From positions 1 through 64,000 of the forward strand of contig JBCCBP010000012.1 in assembly GCA_039033995.1 (NCBI GenBank): 64,000 bases of DNA, given 5' to 3'. A program made the translations under genes and the position numbers. Every line of letters starts with the position of its first letter. The first letter of the stretch is position 1. Shown here piece by piece: positions 1 to 8,884 of this stretch. The DNA comes from CALBPI01 sp039033995. GTDB lineage: Bacteria; Pseudomonadota; Gammaproteobacteria; Steroidobacterales; Woeseiaceae. The notes beneath the pieces were generated by a model. The model was given only the letters and a program-made list of their open reading frames with translations. It had not been told where the DNA came from and did no database searches.

Positions 1-8
1 ACAAATGG

Positions 9-38
9 TTGATCAATTGTCCGTCGGGCGCGTATACT
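9..38 (+). promoter_or_regulatory. Candidate promoter of the SDR/kinase pair
   Basis: A -35-like TTGATC at 9-14 and a good -10 TATACT at 33-38 are 18 bases apart. The -35 lies inside the 8-base palindrome TTGATCAA (9-16), a plausible repressor contact. The first gene starts at 174, so a leader of about 130 bases would precede it. Only the sequence match supports this. Confidence 0.4.
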
Positions 39-173
39 AGCGTCACAGACACGGGTTGGCTGCTGCGCTCATAGTGCGATGCGTTATCCCGATTGGGGCG
101 CCTTATATCAGGCGATACATCAGGCAATAATCGCGTGCCAGCGCACGCATCGAGAACAGGCAGGAAAACAATC

Positions 174-929
174 ATGAGTAGTTTGCAAGGCAAGGTCGCC
201 ATCGTAACCGGCGGTGCACGTGATATTGGTCGAGCGGTATCCGAACAGTTAGCGGCTGAGGGCGCCAAAGTCGTCGTCAACTATTTCAATAATCCAAGCC
301 ACGGCGAAGAGACGGTAGCTGCGATTGAGGCAGCAGGCGGTACCGCGATTGCTGTCGCAGGCGACATGACAAAGAAAGCCGATGTCGAAAAACTGGTCGC
401 GGCTGCGAAGGATGCGTTCGGGCAGGAAATACATGTGCTCGTGAATGTCGTTGGTGGGCTGGTGGCTCGCAAAAATCTGGCCGAACTCGATGATGAGTTC
501 TTCGATCGCATCATGCGTTTGAACGTGACCAGCACTTTTCTGGCCTGCCAGGCGGTGGCACCCGCAATGCCGGAAGGCTCGGCGATCGTAAACTTTTCGT
601 CGCAGGCCGGGCGCGATGGTGGCGGTCCTGGTGCGGCTGCCTACGCGACATCGAAAGGCGCGATCATGTCGCTAACGCGTGGGCTCGCGAAAGAGCTCGG
701 GCCGGCCGGCGTTCGTGTGAACTGCGTGTGTCCGGGCATGATCAGCACCACGTTCCATGACACCTTCACCAAAGATGCCGTGCGCGCGAACGTTGCGGCA
801 GCGACACCACTGCGGCGTGAAGGGCAGGCCGGCGAAGTCGCCGATCTCGTCACTTATCTCGCGTCACCGAAATCCAGTTTTGTGACCGGTGCCAGCGTCG
901 ATATCAATGGTGGTCTGGCGTTCTCGTAA
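174..929 (+). CDS. SDR-family NAD(P)-dependent oxidoreductase
   Basis: A 251-residue classical short-chain dehydrogenase/reductase. The cofactor motif TGGARDIG is at residues 12-19, and the catalytic set is complete: N117, S143, Y157 and K161 (YATSK). The usual NNAG is replaced by NVVGG. The ATG at 174 is preferred over an in-frame start at 93 because the Rossmann strand begins right after it and AGGAA lies upstream. The next gene is a KDG-kinase-type sugar kinase, so a role in uronate breakdown is likely, for example reducing the 4-deoxy-5-hexoseulose uronate released from alginate or pectin to KDG. The family is certain; the substrate is inferred from the neighbour only. Confidence 0.85.
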   Translation: MSSLQGKVAIVTGGARDIGRAVSEQLAAEGAKVVVNYFNNPSHGEETVAAIEAAGGTAIAVAGDMTKKADVEKLVAAAKDAFGQEIHVLVNVVGGLVARKNLAELDDEFFDRIMRLNVTSTFLACQAVAPAMPEGSAIVNFSSQAGRDGGGPGAAAYATSKGAIMSLTRGLAKELGPAGVRVNCVCPGMISTTFHDTFTKDAVRANVAAATPLRREGQAGEVADLVTYLASPKSSFVTGASVDINGGLAFS

Positions 930-1030
930 GTCGTCCACGCGACAGACCAAAGCTCAGGCCGCCGTGCCGGCGGCCGTGACTCATCGCAGCCGTCGCATCG
1001 TGACGGCCATGCGGTAACAGGGGAATAAAG

Positions 1031-2059
1031 ATGGGGAAATTCGTCAGTTTCGGGGAGATCATGTTGCGGTTAAAGTCGCCGGGACATGAGCGTTTCTTTC
1101 AATCGCCAACATTCGAAGCCACGTTCGGCGGTGGCGAGGCAAATGTCGCTGTCGCGCTGGCCAACTATGGCCTCGATGCTAAGTTCGTTACCGCGTTGCC
1201 GGACAACGACATTGGCGAGTCGGCGATTCGCGAACTGAGGGGTTTTGGCGTCGACACCACCGACATTCGTCGCAGCGGGTCGCGTGTGGGCATCTACTTT
1301 CTTGAAACCGGCTCGAACCAGCGGCCGTCCAAAGTGGTATACGATCGGGCTGCCTCTGCAATTTGTGAAGCGGGCCCGGGAGACTTCGACTGGGGTGCGG
1401 TATTCGAGGGCGCTAGCTGGTTTCACATCACCGGTATCACGCCTGCGCTCAGCCAATCGGCTGCTGACCTTTCGCTCGAAGCGGTTAAGGCGGCTAAAGC
1501 GGCCGGCGTAACAGTCTCCTGCGACTTCAACTACCGCGGCAAACTCTGGAAGTACGGTAAGTCGGCGCCGGAAGTCATGCGTGAGCTCGTGAAGTACGTC
1601 GACGTTGGTATTGCGAACGAAGAAGACTGCCAGAAGTCGCTTGGTATTGAAGCCGACGTCCACGTCGAAAGTGGGGAGCTGGATACGGCCAAGTACGAAG
1701 CGCTGACCACGAAGGTGCTCGAGGAATACCCGGACATGTCGACCATTGCGGTGACACTGCGCGAATCACGCAGCGCGGATCGCAACGGCTGGTCCGCATG
1801 CCTACGCGATGCGAGTGGTTTCAAATTATCGCGGCACTACGAGCTCACCGACATCGTTGATCGCGTTGGTGGTGGTGACAGTTTTGCCTCTGCGTTGATT
1901 TACGGTTTGACGGCTTATGAAGACCGCCAGCAGTCGCTCGAGTTTGCGGTGGCGGCCAGTTGCCTGAAACACACGATCCAAGGCGACTTCAATCGTGTCA
2001 CCGTGCCTGAGGTCCATAACTTGATGGGCGGCGACGGGTCGGGACGCGTCCAGCGCTAA
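1031..2059 (+). CDS. kdgK: PfkB-family sugar kinase, probable 2-keto-3-deoxygluconate kinase
   Basis: A 342-residue ribokinase/PfkB kinase. The N-terminus has the KDG-kinase form (FGEIMLRL, then GGGEANVAVALANYG), and the catalytic motif GGGDSF places the base at D283. It would phosphorylate 2-keto-3-deoxygluconate to KDPG in the cytoplasm, feeding the Entner-Doudoroff aldolase. It lies 101 bases after the SDR gene with no clear terminator between, so the two are probably co-transcribed. A 19-base GC-rich hairpin at 957-975 lies in the gap. Another hexose or fructose substrate cannot be excluded by reading alone. Confidence 0.8.
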   Translation: MGKFVSFGEIMLRLKSPGHERFFQSPTFEATFGGGEANVAVALANYGLDAKFVTALPDNDIGESAIRELRGFGVDTTDIRRSGSRVGIYFLETGSNQRPSKVVYDRAASAICEAGPGDFDWGAVFEGASWFHITGITPALSQSAADLSLEAVKAAKAAGVTVSCDFNYRGKLWKYGKSAPEVMRELVKYVDVGIANEEDCQKSLGIEADVHVESGELDTAKYEALTTKVLEEYPDMSTIAVTLRESRSADRNGWSACLRDASGFKLSRHYELTDIVDRVGGGDSFASALIYGLTAYEDRQQSLEFAVAASCLKHTIQGDFNRVTVPEVHNLMGGDGSGRVQR

Positions 2060-2341
2060 TCGCTGGCGCGGCCTCGGGTCGCATAGTCCGGTTCGGGTTG
2101 TCGGCTATGGTCGTGTAGCTCGTTGAACATCTCGTAGCGTTAGCGGATCGCCTCGTCCGTCTTGGCAACGAAGAGCCGGAGTATTACCGGATTGGTGCCT
2201 TTGCCGGGTAGGCGCACCGCGAGCCAACACGCCTCTATTGCCAGCCTATTCAATGTCGCGCGACGAGCGAGTCAGTTACACTGGGTACAGCGTTATCGCC
2301 ACGGACGCGGCACGCACTCGGTAAGACACGAAGGGCTCGCG

Positions 2342-3091
2342 GTGTTATTCAGGCGCGTAAAAAAACACGTCAAAGCGCAAGACTGGTTTGCGGTTGTCGT
2401 CGACTTTATTATCGTCGTTATCGGTGTGGTCATCGGTATTCAGGTAGCGAACTGGAACGACGCCCGGCAGACCGAGCGGCGCGCGGCGGAGTACCTCGAC
2501 CGCCTCGATGACGAGTTTGATGTAATCCGAGCGCGACTCGAGAGTGGGATCGAAGTGTTCGGGCGGTCCGTCCAAAACATCGACCTCATCATGGACGCGC
2601 GGCGGGACTATGCGGCTGATCCGAGCAGTCCGCTGCCCGACGATAAAACGCTCGCGAGCGCCGTCAACGATGTCACTTCCGGGCGCATTCCGGCAGGGTC
2701 GCCCGCGGCGTTCAAAGAGATGGTCGCGAGCGGTGCGCTCGATACGTTGTCCAGCGAGCCGCTGCGGCAGGCCTTGTTTGCCTATGATGAGTTCGCGCAC
2801 ATTGCCAGAGATGGTTGGCGGAGCATTCGCGACGAGCAGCACGCGGCGGCCAATGCCGTCACCGCGACGATTGATGTCGAGGCACCGGACGATATTCAGA
2901 ATCTCGATAACAGCTGGTTGCAGAGTCGAGGCGTGGTTGGCGTCGCACGCGAGGCGATACTGACCGACCCCGCGCTGCACGGTCATTTGAATATTCTGCT
3001 CCGCGCGCAGATGAACCAATACACGTTGGTTGAGCGTCAGCTCGCGCTGGCGAATGAGATTGAGGCGTTGATTGTGGAGGCGCGGCAATAG
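2342..3091 (+). CDS. Single-pass membrane protein of unknown function (DUF6090-like N-terminus)
   Basis: About 249 residues. The GTG at 2342 is preferred because GAAGG lies 5' of it and the protein then opens with a short basic stretch, the DWF...VDFIIVVIGVVIG membrane segment (residues about 16-35) and a QVANWND motif. That order is typical of uncharacterised small envelope proteins of the DUF6090 type. The rest is soluble and largely helical. Its stop codon touches the ATG of the M20 gene, so the two are translationally coupled. A longer in-frame reading back to 2162 would add a low-complexity basic N-terminus and is less likely. No function can be assigned. Confidence 0.7.
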   Translation: MLFRRVKKHVKAQDWFAVVVDFIIVVIGVVIGIQVANWNDARQTERRAAEYLDRLDDEFDVIRARLESGIEVFGRSVQNIDLIMDARRDYAADPSSPLPDDKTLASAVNDVTSGRIPAGSPAAFKEMVASGALDTLSSEPLRQALFAYDEFAHIARDGWRSIRDEQHAAANAVTATIDVEAPDDIQNLDNSWLQSRGVVGVAREAILTDPALHGHLNILLRAQMNQYTLVERQLALANEIEALIVEARQ

Positions 3092-4363
3092 ATGCTCAGG
3101 CGTGACACGGATCGAGGCAGGCCATCGCGCTGCGGCCGTCTTTATGGCTTGCTGTCACTGACTGCACTGGCGCTAGGCGGTTGCGCAAGCGAGCCGCCGA
3201 CCATTGACGAGTTACATGCGACGGCAATGCAGTCCCTCACGGCGGTCGAGCCAACGCTCGTCGCCTTTCGGCATGATCTGCATCGCTATCCCGAGCTTGC
3301 CGGTGCGGAAGTTCGCACCGCGGGCAAAGTCACCGAAAGTCTGACCAAGCTTGGCTTCGATGTCCGCACCGGTGTCGGTGGGCATGGCGTCGTCGCGACG
3401 CTGGTCGGTGATCCGGACGGGCCGTTGATTGCATTCCGTGCCGATATGGACGCGGTGGCCGGCGATGCGCTGGACCCGGTGCCGTACGCATCTGAAGTCG
3501 ATGGCGCACACCATATCTGCGGACACGACATACACACGACCATTGGCGTCGGCATTGCGCATGGCTTGGCGAGTATCGGCGATGCGTTGCCCGGCCGCGT
3601 GATGCTCGTTTTTCAGCCGTCGGAAGAGGCCGGTATCGGCGCTGAGTTGATGCTGGAAGACGCGGTCTTTGGCGATACGAAACCGGATGCCATTTTTACC
3701 GTGCACGCGGCACCGTTCCCCGTGGGGCAAATGGCCGTGCTGCCGGACGGCATGATGGCAGGTCGCATGCTGGTGGATGTCCGCGTTAGCGGCGAGGGTG
3801 ATCTTGGGTCGGCCGTCAATGAGATTCGCGAGGCGCTGATGCAGGCGGATACCGTCGGCATGGAACAGATATTCGCGTTCCAGACCGAGCCGTTTATCAG
3901 CATCAATCTGTTCGGACAGGCGGACGATAGCGACGGCAACGCCGCTGTGCGCGGGTTTGTTATGTCGGCCGGGTTGGACTACCGCCCGTATGTCGAACAA
4001 CAAATCCGAAGCGCGTTGGATGACTTGTCATTGGATGGTTTGCAGATGCAGTACTCATTCAAGCAGGCATTGGAAGGCGTCAACAACGACGCCGCGACGC
4101 TTTCGCGTGCCAATGCGGCAATCGCTGCACTGGCGCCGTCGGTATCCGTCTCGCCGGTGCCGGGTGTAATACCCGCGTTTAGCGAAGACTTCGGGTCGTT
4201 TCAGCGCAGTGTGCCCGGCGTGATGTATATGTTGGGGATCGATAACCCGCAGGCGGGTACCGTCGGTTTTCCGCATAGCCCGGACTTCGTGGCCGATGAT
4301 GGCGCGATACGGGTTGGCGTCGACGCGATGATCGCTGTGATCCTCGATGCGATGCGACGTTAG
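3092..4363 (+). CDS. M20-family amidohydrolase/carboxypeptidase lipoprotein
   Basis: A 423-residue zinc amidohydrolase of the M20D (amino-acyl hydrolase, hippurate hydrolase/IAA-amide hydrolase) type. A lipobox LGGC puts the lipidated cysteine at residue 31, so the enzyme is exported and membrane-anchored, unusual for a family that is often cytosolic. Visible motifs are HDLHRYPEL, FRADMDAV (about 116-123), HHICGHDIH (about 140-148), QPSEEAG, and a late HSPDF. Together these give the expected metal ligands and the glutamate pair. It probably cleaves N-acyl or small peptide amides in the periplasm. It starts directly at the stop of the preceding membrane-protein gene. Confidence 0.85.
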   Translation: MLRRDTDRGRPSRCGRLYGLLSLTALALGGCASEPPTIDELHATAMQSLTAVEPTLVAFRHDLHRYPELAGAEVRTAGKVTESLTKLGFDVRTGVGGHGVVATLVGDPDGPLIAFRADMDAVAGDALDPVPYASEVDGAHHICGHDIHTTIGVGIAHGLASIGDALPGRVMLVFQPSEEAGIGAELMLEDAVFGDTKPDAIFTVHAAPFPVGQMAVLPDGMMAGRMLVDVRVSGEGDLGSAVNEIREALMQADTVGMEQIFAFQTEPFISINLFGQADDSDGNAAVRGFVMSAGLDYRPYVEQQIRSALDDLSLDGLQMQYSFKQALEGVNNDAATLSRANAAIAALAPSVSVSPVPGVIPAFSEDFGSFQRSVPGVMYMLGIDNPQAGTVGFPHSPDFVADDGAIRVGVDAMIAVILDAMRR

Positions 4364-4381
4364 CGAAGCCCGTATTGGCGA

Positions 4382-5464
4382 TCAGCGGTTGTCCGCACGT
4401 TCCAGTGTCATCACCAGAGGCAGGTGGTCGGAAACCCCTTCACGTAGTTTCAGGTTGAAACGCTTCACGGTGCCGTCAGTATTTAGTTGGTCGGCGTACG
4501 CATTCGCGATAAACACGCCGCCGGGCGTCATTTGCCAGCCTGACTGCTCACTAATAGGCGCGAACAGAATCATGTCCAGAAAGGACCATGTTTTCCCTCG
4601 ATACCAATAATTCGTGCCGCGGCAGCCTGCGCAGTCGACTTCATGTGCAACCGTCCAAAAAGGCCGCACGAAATCATCCATTATCGTGGTTTGTGTCATC
4701 TCGCGCATCGGCGTATTAAAGTCGCCGGCCGCGAACACGACATGATTCGCCCGAATAGCCGAGCGCAGTTGATTGAGCCGTTCGTAGGCCAGCTCTCTCA
4801 TCTTGATGGGGTGATACGGAGCCGGAAAATGTACAGCGAACCCAGTCAACGGGGTGCCGTCAGGCAACTCGAAGGTGGCCTCGAGGATGCCGCGTGTATC
4901 GTCCGCGCGATCAGGAAATCCTCTGGGCACAAAATCGTGTAGCGTTGCTTCGCCAATCAATGGCAGCCGCGATAGAAAGGCGACATCGATACCACGCAGG
5001 TCATCGCCTTCGATCAACACGGTGTGACGGTAGCCGGCGTCAGCTAGGAATTCCTCAGACAGCCGACTCAGGATTGCCTTGTTTTCGACCTCCTGTAACG
5101 CGATGACATCTGGGCCGCGCCCCTCATTAACTTGCAGGATGACTTTGGACAACTGGGTTAGCTTAAATTCCAGCGCTGCCTCGTCCCAATTCAACTCAAG
5201 GCACTCACGACGCCAACGGTCCACTTCGATAGGCGCGCATTTCGCTATGTGCGCGGGATCATCCTTTTGATCTCGAGGCAGGTAAGCATGGTCGTCCTTG
5301 CCAACGTCATCTTGCGTGTCAAACAGGTTCTCAACGTTAAAGGTCATGATAGTCACAGTGGACTGCTCGCGCGTTGAGTCAGTCGCGCCGTTGCCGAGCG
5401 TGCTTGACCCACACCCGGTCAGCAACAGACACGCTAGCAACGTGACTGGCAGTCTTTTCATCAT
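4382..5464 (-). CDS. Endonuclease/exonuclease/phosphatase-family lipoprotein
   Basis: A 360-residue member of the Mg-dependent EEP fold. Visible motifs are TFNVENLFDT, ALQEVENK (catalytic glutamate), GIDVAFLSR, AAGDFN and a C-terminal SDHLP. A lipobox LTGC just after the N-terminus predicts export and lipid anchoring. Tandem ATGs lie at 5464 and 5461; AGGAG upstream suits both, and 5464 is used. The family includes DNases, phosphodiesterases and sphingomyelinases. An extracellular nuclease or phosphodiesterase for scavenging is a reasonable inference, but the substrate is not visible. It is convergent with the M20 gene. Confidence 0.85.
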   Translation of the reverse strand: MMKRLPVTLLACLLLTGCGSSTLGNGATDSTREQSTVTIMTFNVENLFDTQDDVGKDDHAYLPRDQKDDPAHIAKCAPIEVDRWRRECLELNWDEAALEFKLTQLSKVILQVNEGRGPDVIALQEVENKAILSRLSEEFLADAGYRHTVLIEGDDLRGIDVAFLSRLPLIGEATLHDFVPRGFPDRADDTRGILEATFELPDGTPLTGFAVHFPAPYHPIKMRELAYERLNQLRSAIRANHVVFAAGDFNTPMREMTQTTIMDDFVRPFWTVAHEVDCAGCRGTNYWYRGKTWSFLDMILFAPISEQSGWQMTPGGVFIANAYADQLNTDGTVKRFNLKLREGVSDHLPLVMTLERADNR

Positions 5465-5654
5465 GAGAGCTCTCCTTGGTCGTGACTGTTGCCCCACGGT
5501 GACGTTGTGGGAAGAAAAGGCGGTACCGTTTCTAGGCCCAGTCGGAGCACGATATCGCGCGTCTCAGCTCACGACAAGACACAACGAAAAAAGCACAACC
5601 AACATGCCGAGCAAATACAGTAGTTGCTCGTGGTGAGAAGGCCAGATCCCGCTG

Positions 5655-6254
5655 TCAAAGGGATGCTTGAGGGGCGACGACCTGCATGAATCGTTTGAGT
5701 TGGGTGGCGAATTGCCGCTGCAGTCTGGCGTGATCGCGCGGACCAAACATATTTTGTAGCGTCGGTGTGGAAACCACAAAGTAATTGATGGCGCCGAGCA
5801 ACTGATAGACGAACGCCAGCGCTGCTTGTTTGTTGTCAAACTGCATGCCGGGCACGGCTTGCGCCATGCGCGTCAGTCGTTCGAGGAATGTCTGCAAATA
5901 CCAGTTGCGCGCTGTCTCGGCACGTCTCTGGTTATCGAGTAGTTCACGCATCAGCAAGTGTGTGTCCGCAGCGTGCGATCGGGCGGACTCAAAGAAGGCG
6001 AGAAAAGTCGCTTCGAAACGTCGTTCGGGTTGGCTGTGGGCATCCGCAACGGCATCCAGCTCGCGCATCAGTCGCTCAGAAATTTGCTGTAAGACTTCGC
6101 CATACAGCTTTTCCTTGCTGCCGAAATGGTGGAGCAATGCCTGCTTCGTGAAGGGCAGCGTTTCGACGATATGCGCGATGCTGGTGCCATAGAAACCGCG
6201 CGCGGCGAATGCATCGCGTGCCGCTTGTAAGAACTGGTCTCGTGTCTCTGTCAT
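5655..6254 (-). CDS. TetR-family transcriptional regulator
   Basis: A 199-residue protein with the TetR helix-turn-helix at residues about 8-50 (AARDAFAARGFYGTSIAHIV, then TKQALLHHFGSKEKLY), followed by a helical ligand-binding domain. It is divergent from the Rieske oxygenase gene. The 98-base gap holds two perfect 16-base palindromes, so it very likely represses both itself and the oxygenase. The ligand is probably the oxygenase substrate or a derivative (inference). It is followed by about 150 bases without an obvious gene. Confidence 0.9.
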   Translation of the reverse strand: MTETRDQFLQAARDAFAARGFYGTSIAHIVETLPFTKQALLHHFGSKEKLYGEVLQQISERLMRELDAVADAHSQPERRFEATFLAFFESARSHAADTHLLMRELLDNQRRAETARNWYLQTFLERLTRMAQAVPGMQFDNKQAALAFVYQLLGAINYFVVSTPTLQNMFGPRDHARLQRQFATQLKRFMQVVAPQASL

Positions 6255-6291
6255 GGTGTATCCGACGTTGGCCTCATAGCCAAGATCATAC

Positions 6292-6321
6292 TTGACGCCT
6301 TACCACTTGGTAAGTCATATT
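6292..6321 (+). promoter_or_regulatory. Candidate promoter of the Rieske oxygenase gene
   Basis: TTGACG (6292-6297) and CATATT (6316-6321) are 18 bases apart, on the oxygenase strand. The first TetR operator (6299-6314) fills the spacer almost exactly, so a bound repressor would block RNA polymerase. Confidence 0.5.
6299..6314. promoter_or_regulatory. TetR operator 1, perfect inverted repeat
   Basis: CTTACCA-CT-TGGTAAG: two 7-base arms around a 2-base centre. It lies between the candidate -35 and -10 of the oxygenase promoter. On the other strand it overlaps the likely -35 (TTACCA) of the tetR promoter, whose -10 would be TATGAT. Confidence 0.8.
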
Positions 6322-6326
6322 CCATA

Positions 6327-6342
6327 CTTACCAACTGGTAAG
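6327..6342. promoter_or_regulatory. TetR operator 2, perfect inverted repeat
   Basis: CTTACCA-AC-TGGTAAG has the same arms as operator 1, with its centre 28 bases downstream. Its right end (AAGG) runs into the ribosome-binding region of the oxygenase gene that starts at 6353. Two identical-arm operators this close suggest two dimers bound side by side. Confidence 0.8.
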
Positions 6343-6352
6343 GTGACTGAAG

Positions 6353-7534
6353 ATGGACCGTTGTACTGAAATTCGACTAATCCAGCAACTGCTGGACTTG
6401 CACGCGGATAAATCGGCATTCCTGGTGGACGATGTTGGCTCGGAGCCAGTGTCGCACTATGTTGATTCGAACCGGTTCGCCTCCGAGCAACAAGCAATTT
6501 TCGCCGCAACGCCGCAGCCTCTGGTGCACGCCAGTGAGCTCCCGGAAGCTGGCTCGTTTCTTCGCCGAACACTTGCCGGCCTACCGCTGTTGCTGACTCG
6601 CGATACCGATGGCGAAACCCATGCGTTTATCAATGTCTGTCGCCATCGCGGCACACGCCTGGTGGATGCAATGAGCGGTTGCAAGCGCCGGTTTTCGTGT
6701 CCGTACCATGCCTGGACCTGGGACAACCGCGGTCGGTTGGTCGGTATACCGCATGAGCAACAGGGTTTTCCGGGTATCGACAAATCGAAGCTTGGCCTGC
6801 ATCGAGTGGGCTGTGTTGAGCACTACGGCTGGATCTGGGTGCAGGCGAACGCCATTACGCCGCCGGATATTGATGCCTATCTCGCGGGGCTAACCGACGA
6901 CTTCGAAGCGCTCCATGCCGAAGAATATCGCATCGCGCATTGCGACGAACTGGAGGTGGCGGCCAACTGGAAACTGATCGTGGAAGGCGGTATCGAGGCC
7001 TACCATTTTCGCGTTACGCATCGCGACACCATTGGTCCGTTCTTCATGGATAACTTGTCAACGTTCGAACAATTCGGGTCACATCTTCGATCCGTGCTCG
7101 CACGTCGTACGGTTACCGACCTCCACGAGCTACCGCAGACCCAATGGCATCTGCGAGCGCATGCGCAGGTGCTTTACAGCGTGTTTCCGGCGAACCAGTA
7201 TCTCGTGCAGTCGGACCATTTTGCCTGGATACAGCTCGAGCCCATTGCAGCCGATCGCACACGCTTGCGTATTCAAACGATGGTGCCCTGTGACCGACTG
7301 GACGCCGCAGGGGATCTCGCTCATTGGCAAAAGAATCACACGATTACGATGGATACGCTGGCGGAGGATTTCGCAATAGGAGAGAGCATCCAGTCCGGGC
7401 TAACATCCGGCGCCAACACGGCGTTGACCTTTGGCCGTTTTGAAGGTGCGCTAGGTGCGTTCAACCGCTGTGTGGCCAAATACGTGGGCAGCATCCGCTC
7501 CAAAGGAGTGCCGCAAGGTCCCATCACACGCTGA
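6353..7534 (+). CDS. Rieske non-heme iron oxygenase, large subunit
   Basis: A 393-residue aromatic-ring-hydroxylating type oxygenase. The Rieske cluster ligands are C96-x-H98 (CRHRG) and C116-x2-H119 (CPYH). The mononuclear iron histidines are H218 and H223 in EAYHFRVTH, after NWKLIVEGG. The overall form resembles enzymes acting on choline/carnitine-like compounds and other single-component-oxygenase Rieske proteins rather than two-subunit ring dioxygenases. No small subunit or reductase is adjacent, so electrons must come from a reductase encoded elsewhere. Expression is probably under the divergent TetR regulator. The substrate is unknown. Confidence 0.85.
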   Translation: MDRCTEIRLIQQLLDLHADKSAFLVDDVGSEPVSHYVDSNRFASEQQAIFAATPQPLVHASELPEAGSFLRRTLAGLPLLLTRDTDGETHAFINVCRHRGTRLVDAMSGCKRRFSCPYHAWTWDNRGRLVGIPHEQQGFPGIDKSKLGLHRVGCVEHYGWIWVQANAITPPDIDAYLAGLTDDFEALHAEEYRIAHCDELEVAANWKLIVEGGIEAYHFRVTHRDTIGPFFMDNLSTFEQFGSHLRSVLARRTVTDLHELPQTQWHLRAHAQVLYSVFPANQYLVQSDHFAWIQLEPIAADRTRLRIQTMVPCDRLDAAGDLAHWQKNHTITMDTLAEDFAIGESIQSGLTSGANTALTFGRFEGALGAFNRCVAKYVGSIRSKGVPQGPITR

Positions 7535-7625
7535 CTGTTTCCAATATCAGTTCTTTTGATCGAATTGACGGTCATGAAACTATGGCATGCTTTGTCCCGG
7601 GATGACGGGAGACAGGAGTAGCGGG

Positions 7626-7982
7626 ATGACGTTTGTCGATGGATTTGTGATTGCGGTACCGACAGCCAACAAAGAGAAGTATCGGGTTATGGCGGAGTCG
7701 GTCGCGCCATTGTTCAAGAAACATGGTGCACTCACTGTTGTGGAAGCTTGGGGCGTCGATGTGCCTGACGGCGAGGTCACGTCGTTTCCGATGGCGGTGA
7801 AAGCCACGGATGACGAAACGGTCGTGTTCTCGTGGATCGTTTGGCCGGACAAATCAGCGCGCGAAGCAGGCAACCCTGCGGTAATGAAAGAGATGGAGGG
7901 GATGGATATGGCGGCCGCTGAAATGCCGTTCGATCCAAAGCGCATGATCTTCGGCGGGTTCGAGACCATCGTTAGCCATTAA
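7626..7982 (+). CDS. DUF1428-family protein
   Basis: A 118-residue cytoplasmic protein with the family's pattern: an opening FVDGFVIAVP, VEAWGVDVPDGEVTSFPMAV, then FSWIVWPDK and a closing FDPKRMIFGGFE. The fold is a dimeric ferredoxin-like alpha/beta barrel of unknown role, related to stress-associated small proteins such as YbaA. The start at 7626 has AGGAG about 8 bases upstream. Function unknown. Confidence 0.85.
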   Translation: MTFVDGFVIAVPTANKEKYRVMAESVAPLFKKHGALTVVEAWGVDVPDGEVTSFPMAVKATDDETVVFSWIVWPDKSAREAGNPAVMKEMEGMDMAAAEMPFDPKRMIFGGFETIVSH

Positions 7983-8132
7983 GGCTGCTGCATATCAGCC
8001 GATTCGCGACGGTCGAGTGTGGCACCGATCGCCAAGGATCACCGCCGCGATTCGACGGTGGTGCTAGCCCTCGTCAACCAAACTGCTTCTGCTGCGTTGT
8101 AGTGCCCACAACGTCCACGTATTGGAAGCACT

Positions 8133-8843
8133 ATGTCTGCGAAAACCATCGATATCCGTCCCGCAGTCTATGCGCTGCTGCTGACTGCATTGAATGTCAT
8201 TGCATTCACTGCACACGCGGACCCCGGTCGAGACTCAGGTATCGTCTCGACTAGCGGCGATATTCGTTTCCTGCGCGCGCCACCGCGCTCTGTTGATCTC
8301 TGGGAGCTCGAAAGTGACGATGACTTGTTCGTCTTCGCCGAGCGCAAGCGCGTCTTGCTGACGGAGGATCTGCCTGTCGATATCTCCCGTCCGGGTGACT
8401 ATAAAAACCAACGGAAGCCGAGGGACCCCCGCGACTGGAGTGTGCTGAGCCCCGGCGTGATCCCCGCTGGCACGAAGGTCGATGCCTATTACTTTCATTT
8501 CGATAACGCGTCGTATACCGACAACTTGTCGGTCAGAGGGTACTTCGCCTGTCAAAATCAGATTCGCGTGAGCGGACGCATCACTTTCGCAAAGCCGGTG
8601 TTGGGCATCGTGATGCGCGCGTACGCGCGGGACGGGAATTATCTCGGGCTAAGCAACGAAGTACTCGGGCTTTCAGAAGTGGAATATTGCGAGCATAACT
8701 TCAGACACTTTCCAGGTGCGAACATCGCCGACGGCTGCGGCTCTGATCGCTTCGTGCTGAGTAAAGACCGGCGTACCCTGTGGCTGACCAATTTCACTGA
8801 TGTACATCACGACAACTATCGCGTTGTCGTTGCCGCGGAGTAG
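8133..8843 (+). CDS. Secreted protein of unknown function
   Basis: 236 residues with a signal peptide (residues about 1-29, ending near AHA-DP). The mature part is rich in beta-forming stretches. It has three cysteines in its C-terminal half (FACQN, EYCEH, DGCGSD) and many aromatic and acidic residues, suggesting an extracytoplasmic disulfide-stabilised beta protein. I do not recognise the family. It stands alone between the DUF1428 gene and a convergent lipoprotein pair. The 150 bases before it show no evident element. Confidence 0.65.
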   Translation: MSAKTIDIRPAVYALLLTALNVIAFTAHADPGRDSGIVSTSGDIRFLRAPPRSVDLWELESDDDLFVFAERKRVLLTEDLPVDISRPGDYKNQRKPRDPRDWSVLSPGVIPAGTKVDAYYFHFDNASYTDNLSVRGYFACQNQIRVSGRITFAKPVLGIVMRAYARDGNYLGLSNEVLGLSEVEYCEHNFRHFPGANIADGCGSDRFVLSKDRRTLWLTNFTDVHHDNYRVVVAAE

Positions 8844-8884
8844 CCAGGCACGCCAAAAGTGTCTGGTTAGGGAGCCAGCCAATG

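Noticed and set aside
957..975. GC-rich hairpin GGCCGCCG/CGGCGGCC as terminator after the SDR gene
   Set aside because: No U-run follows and the kinase gene begins shortly after; more likely a mild attenuator or chance.
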